A stretch of DNA of 61,698 nucleotides from Lachnospiraceae bacterium (GCA_024692715.1 JAILMH010000041.1:1-61698); one strand, 5' to 3'; positions 35,519-45,432 are shown, numbered from the stretch's first letter. Made by a program: numbers and translations. Notes: generated from the sequence alone by a model not told the origin.

Positions 35519-35556
35519 CCCATAGAGCTGGATATAACAGCTCTATGGGTTTTTTA
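35519..35556 (+). terminator. Terminator after glgP
   Basis: CCCATAGAGCTG-type stem (35519-35530) pairs with CAGCTCTATGGG (35538-35549), followed by seven T. Confidence 0.9.
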
Positions 35557-35677
35557 TTTAGGGGACTTTATTTCTTTAACGTAATAGAGTAAAATAAGTG
35601 ATAAAAGTAAAAAAGGTCCTTGATTTTTTCAGGATCTAAGCAGCAAAAGATAAGCAAAAAGAGAAGGAGAAGCATTA

Positions 35678-37963
35678 ATGGTTGACGCAATAAAGGTTAA
35701 TGGCGGCGGAGTTTTCCTTAGAAACGGTAAGGAAATTTTGCAGGCGTCTGAAAATGTCGGTGTTTCTAAGGAAGAGGCTAAAAAGGGAACAATTGCCTAT
35801 GGCATATTGAAGGCTCATAATACCTCAGAGTCTATGGATGCCCTTAGGATCAAGTTTGACTGTATTACTTCTCATGACATTACTTATGTCGGAATTATAC
35901 AGACAGCAAGAGCATCAGGACTTGAAAAATTCCCGATTCCGTATGTTCTTACAAACTGCCATAATTCACTTTGTGCAGTTGGAGGAACTATTAATGAAGA
36001 TGATCACGTTTTCGGCCTTTCAGCAGCAAAGAAATACGGCGGAACCTATGTACCGCCTCATCAGGCTGTAATTCATCAGTATGCACGTGAGATGCTTTCC
36101 GGCTGTGGAAAGATGATCCTTGGCTCAGATTCACACACCCGCTATGGCGCACTTGGAACAATGGCGATGGGAGAAGGCGGACCGGAGCTTGTTAAGCAGC
36201 TTCTCTCTCAGACTTATGATATAAATTATCCGGATGTGGTTGCGATCTATCTCGAAGGAGAGCCGACATATGGTGTAGGACCTCAGGATGTGGCACTTGC
36301 ACTTATCGGGAATCTTTTTAAGGACGGAATCGTTAAAAATAAGGTCATGGAGTTTGTGGGTCCGGGTGTTTCGAAGCTTTCAGCGGATTTCCGAATCGGA
36401 ATCGACGTAATGACAACAGAGACCACCTGTCTTTCTTCTATCTGGAGAACAGATGAAAATATCCGTGAATTCTATGCGATCCATGGCAGAGAAAGCGAGT
36501 ATAAAGAGCTGAATCCGGCTGAAGTGGCATATTATGACGAGTGTGTAAAGGTAGATCTTTCAGCTATCCGTCCTATGATAGCAATGCCGTTCCACCCTTC
36601 AAATGCATATACTATCGATGAAGTAAATGCCAATCTTTCAGATATCCTTGCAGATACTGAAAAAAGAGCAAAGGTTGCTTTTGGCGATAAAGTCAAGTTT
36701 GACCTTCACAGCAAGATCCACAATGGTAAATTCCTTGTAGATCAGGGTGTCATCGCAGGATGTGCAGGCGGCGGTTTTGAAAATCTCTGTGCAGCAGCAG
36801 ATATCCTGAATGGTGCCGATATCGGAAGTGATGCTTTCACAATGAGTATTTACCCGGCTTCGATGCCGATCTATGCCGAGCTTGTAAAGAATGGTGCGGT
36901 GAGCAAGTTTGTAGATGCAGGTGTTGTTGTTAAGACATGTTTCTGCGGACCATGTTTCGGTGCCGGAGATACACCTTCAAATAACGCATTTTCAATCCGC
37001 CATTCCACAAGAAACTTCCCGAATAGAGAAGGTTCTAAAGTTCAGAATGGTCAGATTTCGTCAGTTGCGCTCATGGATGCTCGTTCGATCGCCGCAACAG
37101 CTGCCAATAAGGGTATTCTTACACCGGCTTCTGCAATGGATGTGGAAATCGGAAAATATAAGTACTTTTACGACAGCAAGATTTATGAAAAAAGAGTATT
37201 TGACTCAAAGGGAACTGCAAATCCGGAAGAACAGCTTATACTCGGACCAAATATCAAGGATTGGCCTGAAATGGTGCCTCTTACAGAAAATCTTCTTCTC
37301 AAGGTTGTTTCAGAGATCCATGATCCGGTAACGACAACAGATGAGCTGATCCCATCAGGAGAGACATCTTCATATCGTTCAAATCCTCTCGGACTTGCAG
37401 AGTTCACTCTTTCAAGGAAAGATCCTGAATATGTAGGACGTGCGAAGGAGATCCAGACCTATGAGAAGGCAAGAGAAGACGGTGTAACTTCTATGGAAAA
37501 AGCTGTCGAGGCCTCTGCAGAGATTCCGGCAGCAGTAAAGACGATCCGCGGAAAATTTGTGGACATGACATGGGAGAATACAGGTGTAGGATCGACGATC
37601 TTTGCGGTAAAACCGGGAGATGGCTCGGCACGTGAGCAGGCAGCTTCATGCCAGAAGGTACTTGGCGGATGGGCAAACATCGCAAACGAGTATGCTACAA
37701 AGCGCTATCGCAGCAATCTTATCAACTGGGGAATGCTTCCGTTCCTTATCAAAGAAGGTGAACTTCCGTTTAAGAATCTTGATTATATATATGTTCCGGG
37801 AATCCGCAAGGCGGTTGAGGAAAAAGCAGATGTGATCAAGGCATATACAGTAAGCGGCAGTGAACTTAAGGAATTTGAGCTTACGCTTGGAGCTCTTACA
37901 GATGATGAAAGACAGATCATACTTGATGGATGTCTGATAAATTACAACAGAGTAGGTAAATAA
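35678..37963 (+). CDS. Aconitase-family hydratase
   Basis: A 761-residue [4Fe-4S] hydratase of the aconitase superfamily. The three cluster cysteines appear to be in [13 protein letters not shown] and [18 protein letters not shown] (about 420-427). The substrate-loop motifs [20 protein letters not shown] and the swivel domain near the C-terminus ([12 protein letters not shown]) are present. It is the YbhJ-like type found in Clostridia, often annotated as aconitate hydratase; true substrate is not certain. AGAAGGAGAAGC lies before the ATG. It is a single-gene unit between two terminators. Confidence 0.85.
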   Translation: MVDAIKVNGGGVFLRNGKEILQASENVGVSKEEAKKGTIAYGILKAHNTSESMDALRIKFDCITSHDITYVGIIQTARASGLEKFPIPYVLTNCHNSLCAVGGTINEDDHVFGLSAAKKYGGTYVPPHQAVIHQYAREMLSGCGKMILGSDSHTRYGALGTMAMGEGGPELVKQLLSQTYDINYPDVVAIYLEGEPTYGVGPQDVALALIGNLFKDGIVKNKVMEFVGPGVSKLSADFRIGIDVMTTETTCLSSIWRTDENIREFYAIHGRESEYKELNPAEVAYYDECVKVDLSAIRPMIAMPFHPSNAYTIDEVNANLSDILADTEKRAKVAFGDKVKFDLHSKIHNGKFLVDQGVIAGCAGGGFENLCAAADILNGADIGSDAFTMSIYPASMPIYAELVKNGAVSKFVDAGVVVKTCFCGPCFGAGDTPSNNAFSIRHSTRNFPNREGSKVQNGQISSVALMDARSIAATAANKGILTPASAMDVEIGKYKYFYDSKIYEKRVFDSKGTANPEEQLILGPNIKDWPEMVPLTENLLLKVVSEIHDPVTTTDELIPSGETSSYRSNPLGLAEFTLSRKDPEYVGRAKEIQTYEKAREDGVTSMEKAVEASAEIPAAVKTIRGKFVDMTWENTGVGSTIFAVKPGDGSAREQAASCQKVLGGWANIANEYATKRYRSNLINWGMLPFLIKEGELPFKNLDYIYVPGIRKAVEEKADVIKAYTVSGSELKEFELTLGALTDDERQIILDGCLINYNRVGK

Positions 37964-37967
37964 AAAA

Positions 37968-38003
37968 ATCCCGGCAGCTTTTGAAGGCTGTCGGGATTTT
38001 TAT
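37968..38003. terminator. Bidirectional terminator
   Basis: ATCCCGGCAGC (37968-37978) pairs with GCTGTCGGGAT (37987-37997), with A and T runs on either side. It ends the aconitase gene and the convergent lipoprotein gene. Confidence 0.9.
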
Positions 38004-38010
38004 TTATAAA

Positions 38011-38787
38011 TTATTCTTCGCTGAAGTCGATGCTGTCAACAGCGCCGTCTGTAAGAGTGAAGTCAAGGTAGAAGAGCTTTCCTTCGCTTGTGTAAACATC
38101 GTACTCGATGTAATCAGAATCGCTGTCGTATGGTGAAGAAAGATCGTAAGCTGTTACACCGAACTGGTTGAAGAGCTTACCGAGATCATCAGCGTACTTC
38201 TTGATTGCTGTCTTAACTGCATCGCTTGGTGCATCTGCCTCATAATCTTCGAGATCATCCTCAGCTGCATCCTTGTCTCCGTCGTTCTCCTCTGTAAGAT
38301 ACTTAAGTCTAGCATCCTTAAGAGTTGTAGAACCTGTATCTCCGATAGCTGATGCTGAAGAAGAATCCTTATTTACGATAGATGAGCCAAGTGCTGAAAC
38401 TGTTGCATCAACTGCACCGTCGCCAAGGATTGCTGAACAAGAATAGTTTCCATCAGCGTCGATAGTACCGGCTGTGATATCTGTGTTTGTGTCGTCTGTC
38501 TCAACTTCGTCAGCTGAAACAGCCTCTGTAGATGCTTCCTCAGTAGAAGCAGCCTCAGTAGAAGCTTCCTCAGTCTCTTCCTCAGAAACCTCAGACTCAG
38601 ATGCTTCTGTTTCAGAAGCTTCTGTCTCTGTAGAAGCAGCCTCTGTAGATGCAACTGTAGAAGCAGCCTCAGTAGAAGCAGCTGTAGAAGCAGTTGTAGC
38701 AGAAGAGCCACAAGCTGTAAGACTCATAGCAAGGATGCTTGCGCTGATAACAGCAGCAACCGTCTTAGAAACATTAATTTTTCTCAT
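38011..38787 (-). CDS. Lipoprotein with long Ala/Ser/Thr/Glu repeat tract
   Basis: A 258-residue exported lipoprotein. The signal reads MRKINVSKTVAAVISASILA with lipobox SLTACGSS, so Cys is lipidated. Residues about 30-105 are a low-complexity tract built from AST, EAAST and SETEAS units, probably an extended stalk. The remaining 150 residues are an acidic globular domain with DLEDYEADAPSDAVKTAIKK and a C-terminal YLDFTLTDGAVDSIDFSEE. No family recognised. ATG 38787 has GGAGG at good distance; an in-frame ATG lies 12 bases further up. Confidence 0.8.
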   Translation of the reverse strand: MRKINVSKTVAAVISASILAMSLTACGSSATTASTAASTEAASTVASTEAASTETEASETEASESEVSEEETEEASTEAASTEEASTEAVSADEVETDDTNTDITAGTIDADGNYSCSAILGDGAVDATVSALGSSIVNKDSSSASAIGDTGSTTLKDARLKYLTEENDGDKDAAEDDLEDYEADAPSDAVKTAIKKYADDLGKLFNQFGVTAYDLSSPYDSDSDYIEYDVYTSEGKLFYLDFTLTDGAVDSIDFSEE

Positions 38788-38981
38788 AATAGCCTCCATA
38801 TAAATGATACATTTTCATTTTGATGTATCTAATGTGAACATAACAAACACTAAAATAATAACATGTTATGAACATTTTTTCTACTTGACGCAATTATTGT
38901 TAATAAAGTTTTAAAAACTCTAACACCAAATGGACACGGGTTTCTAATAAAGGATCAGGATAAATTAATGCAAATTTAAAC

Positions 38982-39010
38982 TTGTAATTTGTTTATAAAG
39001 ACTTTATTAT
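38982..39010 (+). promoter_or_regulatory. Probable promoter for the phn operon
   Basis: TTGTAA (38982-38987), 17-base spacer, TATTAT (39005-39010), 50 bases before phnD. The 274-base gap to the divergent lipoprotein gene is otherwise AT-rich, without further structure. Confidence 0.5.
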
Positions 39011-39061
39011 ATCTTAGGAAATTTATGTGTATTCTGTATTCTTTAGGAGGAAATCGGAATT

Positions 39062-40117
39062 ATGAAAAAACTACTGGCCATGATGCTTACTGGTGCTTTG
39101 ATCACAGGAATGCTTACAGGATGTGGTTCAAAAACATCTGTTGCAACAGAAGAGTCTGCAAACGGAAACAAGGTTGTTGAGGATCTCAACATTGCATTTG
39201 TTCCTTCTCGTGAGCCTGACGAAATTGTTACAGCTACTGAACCGCTCAAGGACATGCTTAAGTCTGAAATGAGCAAGCTTGGATATGACATCAATAACGT
39301 CAACATCACAGTTGGTACAAGCTTTGAAGCAGTAGGTGAAGCGCTTACTGCAGGAACAACAGACCTTGGATTTATCCCGGGCGGTACATACGTTCTTTAC
39401 GACGATGGTGCTGAAGTTCTTCTTACAGCTACAAGAGATGGCCTTTCAATTGATTCCGATAGTGCTAAAGACTGGAACGACAATAAGCCTACAGAGGCGA
39501 CTGACGACCAGGTTACATACTACAGAGCACTTATGATAGCGGGACCTTCTGAAAAGGGACAGGAACTTGCAGCTAAGGTAAATGCCGGAGAAGAGCTTAC
39601 ATGGGAAGACATTGACAGCGCTAACTGGAGCGTTATGAACTCTTCATCATCTGCCGGATATATCTACCCTTCACTCTGGCTCAAGGATAAGTACGGAAAG
39701 AACATCACAGAGCTTTCACATGCAGTACAGTCTGACTCTTACGGAAGTGCTTTCGCAAGACTTGCTTCAGGCCAGATCGACGTTCTCTGCTGCTATGCAG
39801 ATGCCCGTCGTGACTATGAAGAAGACTGGACAGGCGATTATGCTATGTCAAACAGCATCTGGGATGATACAAACGTGATCGGTGTTACTGACGGAATTTA
39901 CAACGACACTATCTCTGTCAGCAAATCATCAGAAGTTATGCAGGACGCAGACTTCAAGAGTGCACTTCAGCAGGCATTCATCAACATCGGAAACACAGAC
40001 GAAGGTAAGCAGGTCATCGCAATCTACAGCCATCAGGGTTATGTAGCAGCTAACGACAGCGATTACGATTCAGAGCGTGAGGCTCAGAAGTTCCTTCAGA
40101 GCATGTCAGCTCAGTAA
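39062..40117 (+). CDS. phnD: Phosphonate-type ABC transporter substrate-binding lipoprotein
   Basis: A 351-residue binding protein. The signal peptide MKKLLAMMLTGALITGMLTG ends in a lipobox with Cys (TGCGSK). The mature part begins LNIAFVPSREPDEI, the standard PhnD strand, followed by TVGTSFEAVGEALTAGTTDL and GFIPGGTYVL. PhnD-like proteins bind phosphonates, phosphite or related phosphorus compounds. A GGAGGAAATCGGAATT ribosome-binding site precedes it. An attenuator-like hairpin separates it from the ATPase gene, so it may be made in excess. Confidence 0.9.
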   Translation: MKKLLAMMLTGALITGMLTGCGSKTSVATEESANGNKVVEDLNIAFVPSREPDEIVTATEPLKDMLKSEMSKLGYDINNVNITVGTSFEAVGEALTAGTTDLGFIPGGTYVLYDDGAEVLLTATRDGLSIDSDSAKDWNDNKPTEATDDQVTYYRALMIAGPSEKGQELAAKVNAGEELTWEDIDSANWSVMNSSSSAGYIYPSLWLKDKYGKNITELSHAVQSDSYGSAFARLASGQIDVLCCYADARRDYEEDWTGDYAMSNSIWDDTNVIGVTDGIYNDTISVSKSSEVMQDADFKSALQQAFINIGNTDEGKQVIAIYSHQGYVAANDSDYDSEREAQKFLQSMSAQ

Positions 40118-40155
40118 TTTTTGTTAAAAAAATAATTTAGAAGTGCCGTATTAAA

Positions 40156-40187
40156 GAGGAGGCAAGGTTTCATCGCCTCCTCTTTTA
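40156..40187 (+). terminator. Hairpin between phnD and phnC (partial terminator)
   Basis: GAGGAGGC (40156-40163) pairs with GCCTCCTC (40175-40182), followed by TTTT. In the middle of an operon it would reduce read-through and raise phnD mRNA relative to the transporter genes. Confidence 0.75.
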
Positions 40188-40226
40188 CTGCATAAAAATC
40201 AGTTTAGCAAGTCAGCGAGGAAGAAA

Positions 40227-40997
40227 ATGATAAAATTTGAAAATGTAACAAAAAAATATCCTAATGGATTTGTCGGATTGAAGAATATCAACCTTGAGAT
40301 CAATCAGGGCGAGTTCGTTGCTATCATCGGACTTTCAGGTGCCGGAAAATCAACACTTATCCGTACTATAAACCGTATGCATGATGTTACAGAGGGAAAA
40401 CTTACAGTTGATGGAGTAGATGTGATGTCACTTCAAGGAAAAGCCCTCCGTCAGTTCAGACGTAAGATCGGAATGATCTTCCAGTCATTCAATCTCATAA
40501 CCAGGACAACAGTTATCAAAAACGTTCTTACAGCATTTGTCCCGGAGATTCCGTGGTTCCGCGCAGCATTTGGAATTTTTACAAAGGAAGAAAAGATCAA
40601 GGCTATGGAGTGTCTTGATAAGGTGGGAATCCTTGATAAGTCGTTTGTCAGAGCAGATCAGCTTTCGGGTGGTCAGCAGCAGAGAATAGCTCTTGCAAGA
40701 ACACTTGCACAGAATCCGCAGATCATTCTTGCGGATGAGCCTGTTGCAGCGCTCGATCCGATCACGGCAACTCAGGTAATGGATGATTTCAAGAGAATCA
40801 ACAAGGATATGAACATTTCAATCCTTATAAATATCCATCACGTTGACCTTGCTCTCAAATATGCTGATCGTGTGATCGGTATCCGTGCAGGCGAAATAGT
40901 ATACGATGGCCCTTCAGAAAATGTAACGGATGAAGTTCTCGATAGAATTTACAAGGGCAGCAATGATAAAGCATCAAAGAGTGAAGGAGCAGCTTAA
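40227..40997 (+). CDS. phnC: Phosphonate-type ABC transporter ATPase
   Basis: 256 residues with Walker A GLSGAGKST (about 35-43), the Q loop at MIFQSFNL, signature LSGGQQQRIALA and Walker B ILADEPVAALD. The start MIKFENVTKKYPNG is standard for PhnC. The stop codon overlaps the phnE1 start by one base. Confidence 0.93.
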   Translation: MIKFENVTKKYPNGFVGLKNINLEINQGEFVAIIGLSGAGKSTLIRTINRMHDVTEGKLTVDGVDVMSLQGKALRQFRRKIGMIFQSFNLITRTTVIKNVLTAFVPEIPWFRAAFGIFTKEEKIKAMECLDKVGILDKSFVRADQLSGGQQQRIALARTLAQNPQIILADEPVAALDPITATQVMDDFKRINKDMNISILINIHHVDLALKYADRVIGIRAGEIVYDGPSENVTDEVLDRIYKGSNDKASKSEGAA

Positions 40998-41818
40998 TGA
41001 GTATTTATGATAAGATCTTTCGTCCGAAGACGTATACTCTTCCGAATGGTAAAAGCGTGCAGCAGAAAGCATCGAGGATGCCTGTTGCAGTTGTGATAAT
41101 CCTGGCAATGCTCATCCTTTCCATCAGGATCACCGGCTTTGATATGGCGGTTCTTGTGAAGAGGATGAATCAGTTTTTTGTAATTTTAGGCGAGATGTTC
41201 CCGCCAAAGCTCGAGTATCTTTCACAGGTATGGGGGCCGCTTTTTGATACTATCAAGATGTCGCTTTTGGGTTCAGTTATCGGTTCACTTCTTGCTGTTC
41301 CGTTCGCAATGCTCGCTTCGACAAATGTGATCCCGAATAGAGCTGTTGTTGCGATAGTAAGGCTTTTCCTTGGAGTTGTACGTACACTTCCTACACTTGT
41401 ATCGGCACTTATCGCCACATATATCTTCGGACTTGGAACACTTGCAGGTACTACAGCTATCGCGATATTCTCATTTGCATATATCGGAAAGCTTACATAT
41501 GAAGAGATTGAAACAGTTGATATGGGTTCATTTGAAGCTATGGAGGCAATGGGAGCAACAAAGACCAGAGCTTTTATCAGCGCTATAATCCCGCAGGTAC
41601 TTCCTATGTATCTTTCAAACTGTCTCTTTAACTTTGAAGGAAATGTCCGTTATGCGGCTATCCTTGGATATGTAGGTGCCGGAGGTATCGGACTTATCTT
41701 AAACGAAAAGATAGGCTGGAAAGAATATTCTTCAGTAGGAATGATCCTTGTTGCGCTTTTTGTTACAGTATTCATCATTGAATCAATAAGCCGTGCAGCT
41801 CGTAAGAAACTGGTTTAA
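40997..41818 (+). CDS. phnE: Phosphonate-type ABC permease, first copy
   Basis: 273 residues. A cytoplasmic start is followed by a membrane segment at about 28-46 and four or five more. The permease loop EAMEAMGATKTRAFISAIIP is the ATPase contact (EAA) motif. It starts on the last base of the phnC stop. The pair of permeases probably forms a heterodimer. Confidence 0.92.
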   Translation: MSIYDKIFRPKTYTLPNGKSVQQKASRMPVAVVIILAMLILSIRITGFDMAVLVKRMNQFFVILGEMFPPKLEYLSQVWGPLFDTIKMSLLGSVIGSLLAVPFAMLASTNVIPNRAVVAIVRLFLGVVRTLPTLVSALIATYIFGLGTLAGTTAIAIFSFAYIGKLTYEEIETVDMGSFEAMEAMGATKTRAFISAIIPQVLPMYLSNCLFNFEGNVRYAAILGYVGAGGIGLILNEKIGWKEYSSVGMILVALFVTVFIIESISRAARKKLV

Positions 41819-41828
41819 GGGGGTTAGA

Positions 41829-42638
41829 ATGGATAATAAAATTAAAAAAGCTTATGACGCCCGCCCGAAAAACTGGGTATTTGAGCTGGTGCTTGCAGTT
41901 ATTATAATTGGACTTATGGTATGGAGTGCTACAGCGGTTGAGACCAGCGGAACAAATCAGAATGGTGGAAAGATAGCGATAAATATTCTTTCGGGAATCT
42001 TTCATCCGGATACAAAACTTCTTTTGAATCTTACAAATCAGGGAGTTCCGTATCTTCTTCTTGAAACAATGTGTATTGCTTTCATGGGAACGGTTGTCGG
42101 TGCTATAATATCTATACCGCTTGCGTTTATCACAGCATCAAATCTTTCACCAAAGCCTGTGGCATTTATCGGAAGAATGGTAATAATGGCAATTCGTACA
42201 GTTCCGTCACTTGTATATGGACTTATGTTTATTCGAGTTACAGGACCCGGTGCATTTGCAGGACTTCTTACAATGTCCCTTTGTTCAGTCGGAATGGTGA
42301 CGAAGATGTATATAGAGGCTATAGAGGATCTGGATACAAGAATTCTCGAATCTCTCGATGCTGCCGGATGTACAACATGGCAAAAGATAAGATATGGAAT
42401 TCTTCCACAGCTTATGCCTAACTTTGCATCAACTGCAATTTATAGATTTGATATTAACCTTAGAGACGCTACTGTACTTGGTATTGTTGGTGCCGGTGGT
42501 ATCGGTGCTCCGTTGATCTTTGCGATGAATTCATATCGCTGGAATGAGACAGGAGCCATCCTTGCGGGACTTATCGTGCTTGTACTCATAATCGAGTTTA
42601 TTTCGACCAAGATCAGAGTAAAGCTCGCAAGAGGCTGA
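41829..42638 (+). CDS. phnE: Phosphonate-type ABC permease, second copy
   Basis: 269 residues, a diverged relative of the first permease. It starts at ATG 41829 behind AAGGGGGTTAGA; a longer frame upstream overlaps phnE1 and is rejected. First membrane segment WVFELVLAVIIIGLMVW; EAA loop is ESLDAAGCTTWQKIRYGILP. A terminator follows, which closes the transporter operon, though the 5'-nucleotidase gene is only 62 bases on. Confidence 0.92.
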   Translation: MDNKIKKAYDARPKNWVFELVLAVIIIGLMVWSATAVETSGTNQNGGKIAINILSGIFHPDTKLLLNLTNQGVPYLLLETMCIAFMGTVVGAIISIPLAFITASNLSPKPVAFIGRMVIMAIRTVPSLVYGLMFIRVTGPGAFAGLLTMSLCSVGMVTKMYIEAIEDLDTRILESLDAAGCTTWQKIRYGILPQLMPNFASTAIYRFDINLRDATVLGIVGAGGIGAPLIFAMNSYRWNETGAILAGLIVLVLIIEFISTKIRVKLARG

Positions 42639-42648
42639 TAAAATAAGA

Positions 42649-42680
42649 AAAGCGAAGCGCGCTGAACGCTTCGCTTTAAT
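42649..42680 (+). terminator. Terminator after the second permease
   Basis: AAAGCGAAGCG (42649-42659) pairs perfectly with CGCTTCGCTTT (42667-42677). Confidence 0.8.
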
Positions 42681-42700
42681 AATGTAACAAAGGTATTAAA

Positions 42701-44227
42701 ATGAACAGAAAATTCAAAATTATATTTACATCAGATACACATGGCCATGTGCTTCCATTTAATTATCCAACAAATTCTCCGGAAAATTCCGGACTCTTAA
42801 ATATTGCCGGGCAGATAGAAAAAGATGGGGATACGCTTGTCATTGACGGAGGAGACAGTCTCCAGGGTACACCGCTTACTCAATATTATCTGAGCCATGA
42901 AGAACAGTATGATTTTCATCCGATAGCCGAAGGTTTTAATGAAATGAAATGTGATTACTTCACACTTGGCAATCATGATTTCAATTTTGGATATGGCGAA
43001 ATAAAGAAGTATCTTGATAAAATGAAGGCGAAGTGCCTCTGCGCAAATGTTATAGATAAACGCGGAGAGCTGAAACTGGAAAAATCAACAGTGCATACCC
43101 TTTCTAATGGTTTGCGAATTGGAATAACCGGAGTTGTAACTGATTATGTAAACCTTTGGGAGAGGGAAGAAAATCTCACAGAGCTTGAAGTGACAGAACC
43201 TATAGAAGCTGCAAGGCAGGAACTTGCAAAACTTAGGGAAAGATCAGATATTACAGTATGTATTTATCACGGCGGCTTTGAAAAGGATCTTTCAACAGGC
43301 AAGCCGCTTGCTGACACAAGGGAGAATGTTGCCTGTGAAATGTGTGAAAAGCTTGATTTTGACATTCTTCTCACGGGACATCAGCACATGTCCATACCAT
43401 CTGTTGAAATTGCCGGAACTCATGCGGTCCAGCCCGCGGATCAGGCGAAGGAATATGTGGAGCTTGAAGCAGTTGAAGAAAACGGAAAGTTAAATATCAG
43501 CTCTGAAATTGTCAAGGTTGGAAATGCGCATGAAGATAGCCTTTATAACAGGCTTCAGCCGATGCAGGCAGAGATTCAGAAATGGCTTGATCAGACCATC
43601 GGAGAGCTTGATGAAGAGATACTTCCGGAAAAAAAGCTCGACTGTGCGATCAGTGGAAGCCGTGTGGCGGATCTTTTCAATCAGGTGGAGCTTGAATTCA
43701 GCAGGGCTGACTTTGCATGTTCAAGCCTTGGGAATGAAGCTCTTGGAGTACCTAAGTATATAAGCATAAGAGATGTGGCACATATCTATCCTTTTGCAAA
43801 CACTCTTACGATTAAAAAGGTCACAGGTCAGACGATCAAGGATTCGCTTGAGAGATCAGCCGAATACCTTGAGATAAAGAATGGTAAGCCTGAGATATCT
43901 GACACCTTCTTAAAACCCAAGGTAGAGCATTATAACTACGACTTCTGGGCGGGTCTCGACTATGAATTTGACCTTAGAAAACCGGTCGGAGAGAGGGTTG
44001 TTAAACTTTTGACAATGAATGGTGAACCTGTTATAATGAATAAGGTGTATACTCTTGCAGCTAATAATTACAGGGCAACTGGAACGGGTGGATATGACGC
44101 CATTGGAAAGAGTGAAACAAAGCTGAGCAGTACAGAAGAGATGCCCGATTTAATTATTGAATTTTTGAGAAGGCATGGAAAGATCGGTGAAATTAAGAAT
44201 CGCCGCTTTAAGGTGATTTATAAATAA
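42701..44227 (+). CDS. 5'-nucleotidase / metallophosphatase family protein, cytoplasmic
   Basis: A 508-residue UshA-type enzyme that removes phosphate from nucleotides or similar esters. The metal-site motifs are FTSDTHGHVLPF, VIDGGDSLQGTPL, LGNHDFNFG and LLTGHQHM. The C-terminal 5'-nucleotidase domain (about 320-480) ends with ANNYRATGTGGYD. Unlike most UshA proteins it has no signal peptide, so it should act inside the cell. Its place behind the phn transporter suggests work on an imported phosphorus compound or phosphate salvage; no C-P lyase or phosphonatase is seen here. Confidence 0.85.
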   Translation: MNRKFKIIFTSDTHGHVLPFNYPTNSPENSGLLNIAGQIEKDGDTLVIDGGDSLQGTPLTQYYLSHEEQYDFHPIAEGFNEMKCDYFTLGNHDFNFGYGEIKKYLDKMKAKCLCANVIDKRGELKLEKSTVHTLSNGLRIGITGVVTDYVNLWEREENLTELEVTEPIEAARQELAKLRERSDITVCIYHGGFEKDLSTGKPLADTRENVACEMCEKLDFDILLTGHQHMSIPSVEIAGTHAVQPADQAKEYVELEAVEENGKLNISSEIVKVGNAHEDSLYNRLQPMQAEIQKWLDQTIGELDEEILPEKKLDCAISGSRVADLFNQVELEFSRADFACSSLGNEALGVPKYISIRDVAHIYPFANTLTIKKVTGQTIKDSLERSAEYLEIKNGKPEISDTFLKPKVEHYNYDFWAGLDYEFDLRKPVGERVVKLLTMNGEPVIMNKVYTLAANNYRATGTGGYDAIGKSETKLSSTEEMPDLIIEFLRRHGKIGEIKNRRFKVIYK

Positions 44228-44382
44228 TTCACACAAGTTTCTTAAACGTTTGTTAAACTTAATGTACAGAATAGAATTGTACAGATGTTTGTGATAAGAT
44301 TATTGTATACAATATCACTTTAACGGCTGTGGGGTGGCCAAATAAAGGCGATGGGGATCGCCGAATATTTAAAGAGGGACAT

Positions 44383-45108
44383 ATGGACTATACTGAAGCG
44401 ACATATGACAGTGTTGATAGCTGGAAGACTATCATATTGCTGTATAATTCGGCACTAAAGGAAATTAACACAAAGCTGGAGATCCTTAATGATGAATTCC
44501 AGCATGTTCATCGGTATAACCCGATCGAGCATATTAAATCAAGGATCAAAACGCCTGAAAGTATTGTGAAAAAACTGAGAAGGCGCGGATATGAATCGAC
44601 GATTGAAAATATGGTCAAATACGTGAATGATATAGCGGGAATCCGTGTTATATGTTCATTCACATCTGATATCTATGATATAGCAGAGATGCTTGCAAAT
44701 CAGAATGATATCAAAGTTCTTTCAATCAAGGATTATATTAAGAATCCAAAGGAAAGCGGTTATAAGAGCTATCACATGATAGTCACAGTTCCGATCTTTC
44801 TTTCAGATGGTTGTGTAGATACAAAGGTTGAAATTCAGATCCGTACAGTTGCGATGGATTTCTGGGCAAGTCTTGAACACAAGATAAACTATAAATTCGA
44901 GGGTGAGGCTCCTGAACACATCAAGAGAGAGCTTTTCGAATGTGCAGAGATGGTTTCGGATCTTGATGCCAAGATGATGTCACTTAACGATGAGGTCAGA
45001 GATTTTGCATCAGCTAAGGAATCCGGAGTTCAGGAGCAGATCGAGCAGCAGAAGCTCGCTGCGGAGAGAACTCTGCTGAAGGAGCGGATGTACGGCGAAG
45101 CAGAATAA
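44383..45108 (+). CDS. relQ: Small alarmone synthetase (RelQ-type)
   Basis: Makes (p)ppGpp from ATP and GDP/GTP. The 241-residue protein is only the synthetase domain plus a helical tail: RIKTPESIVKKLRRRG, NDIAGIRVICSFTSDIY, NPKESGYKSYHMIVTVP and EIQIRTVAMDFWASLEHKI, all catalytic motifs intact. No hydrolase, TGS or ACT domain, so it is a SAS and not a long RelA. The ATG at 44383 has AGAGGG in front; upstream in-frame Met is rejected. A small hairpin GGCGAT/ATCGCC (44348-44363) lies just before the ribosome-binding site. Confidence 0.92.
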   Translation: MDYTEATYDSVDSWKTIILLYNSALKEINTKLEILNDEFQHVHRYNPIEHIKSRIKTPESIVKKLRRRGYESTIENMVKYVNDIAGIRVICSFTSDIYDIAEMLANQNDIKVLSIKDYIKNPKESGYKSYHMIVTVPIFLSDGCVDTKVEIQIRTVAMDFWASLEHKINYKFEGEAPEHIKRELFECAEMVSDLDAKMMSLNDEVRDFASAKESGVQEQIEQQKLAAERTLLKERMYGEAE

Positions 45109-45117
45109 TAAAAGCAA

Positions 45118-45146
45118 ATGGAGCTGCATGAGCAGCTCCATTTTTG
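45118..45146 (+). terminator. Terminator after the alarmone synthetase
   Basis: ATGGAGCTG (45118-45126) pairs with CAGCTCCAT (45133-45141), followed by five T. Confidence 0.88.
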
Positions 45147-45432
45147 TGTGTTATTTAAGATTTAAAAGAGGAGTGCCCCGGAACCTTTCGGCCCCGAGGC
45201 TTATTATGAAAAAATCATCTACATCGCATTTGTTTGTTTTGTCTTTCTTAAGACACTTATAATATAGCAATTATTTATGAACAAACTATGAACTGGATGT
45301 AACAATATATTAAACATGCACAATAAAATAACAAAAAAGTCAAAACAATAGTTTAAAATGACGGATTATACAAAAGACATTCAACAAATAACTATATATT
45401 TGCGATAATTTTTGCTGTTTCTGACATAAAGA
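45142..45432 (+). other. Intergenic region with an 18-codon ORF
   Basis: The 430-base gap between relQ and the flavin reductase gene is AT-rich except for a short GC-rich block (45173-45199). An ATG at 45206, behind GAGG, opens an 18-codon frame (MKKSSTSHLFVLSFLRHL) ending at 45262. It looks like a small basic, hydrophobic peptide, but it may be chance. Nothing else is seen before the promoter. Confidence 0.3.

Noticed and set aside
42701-44227. Secreted UshA nucleotidase
   Set aside because: The N-terminus goes directly into the first catalytic strand (MNRKFKIIFTSDTHGH); there is no signal peptide and no room for one.
44329-45108. Long RelA/SpoT bifunctional enzyme
   Set aside because: Only the synthetase domain is present; HD hydrolase, TGS and ACT domains are missing.
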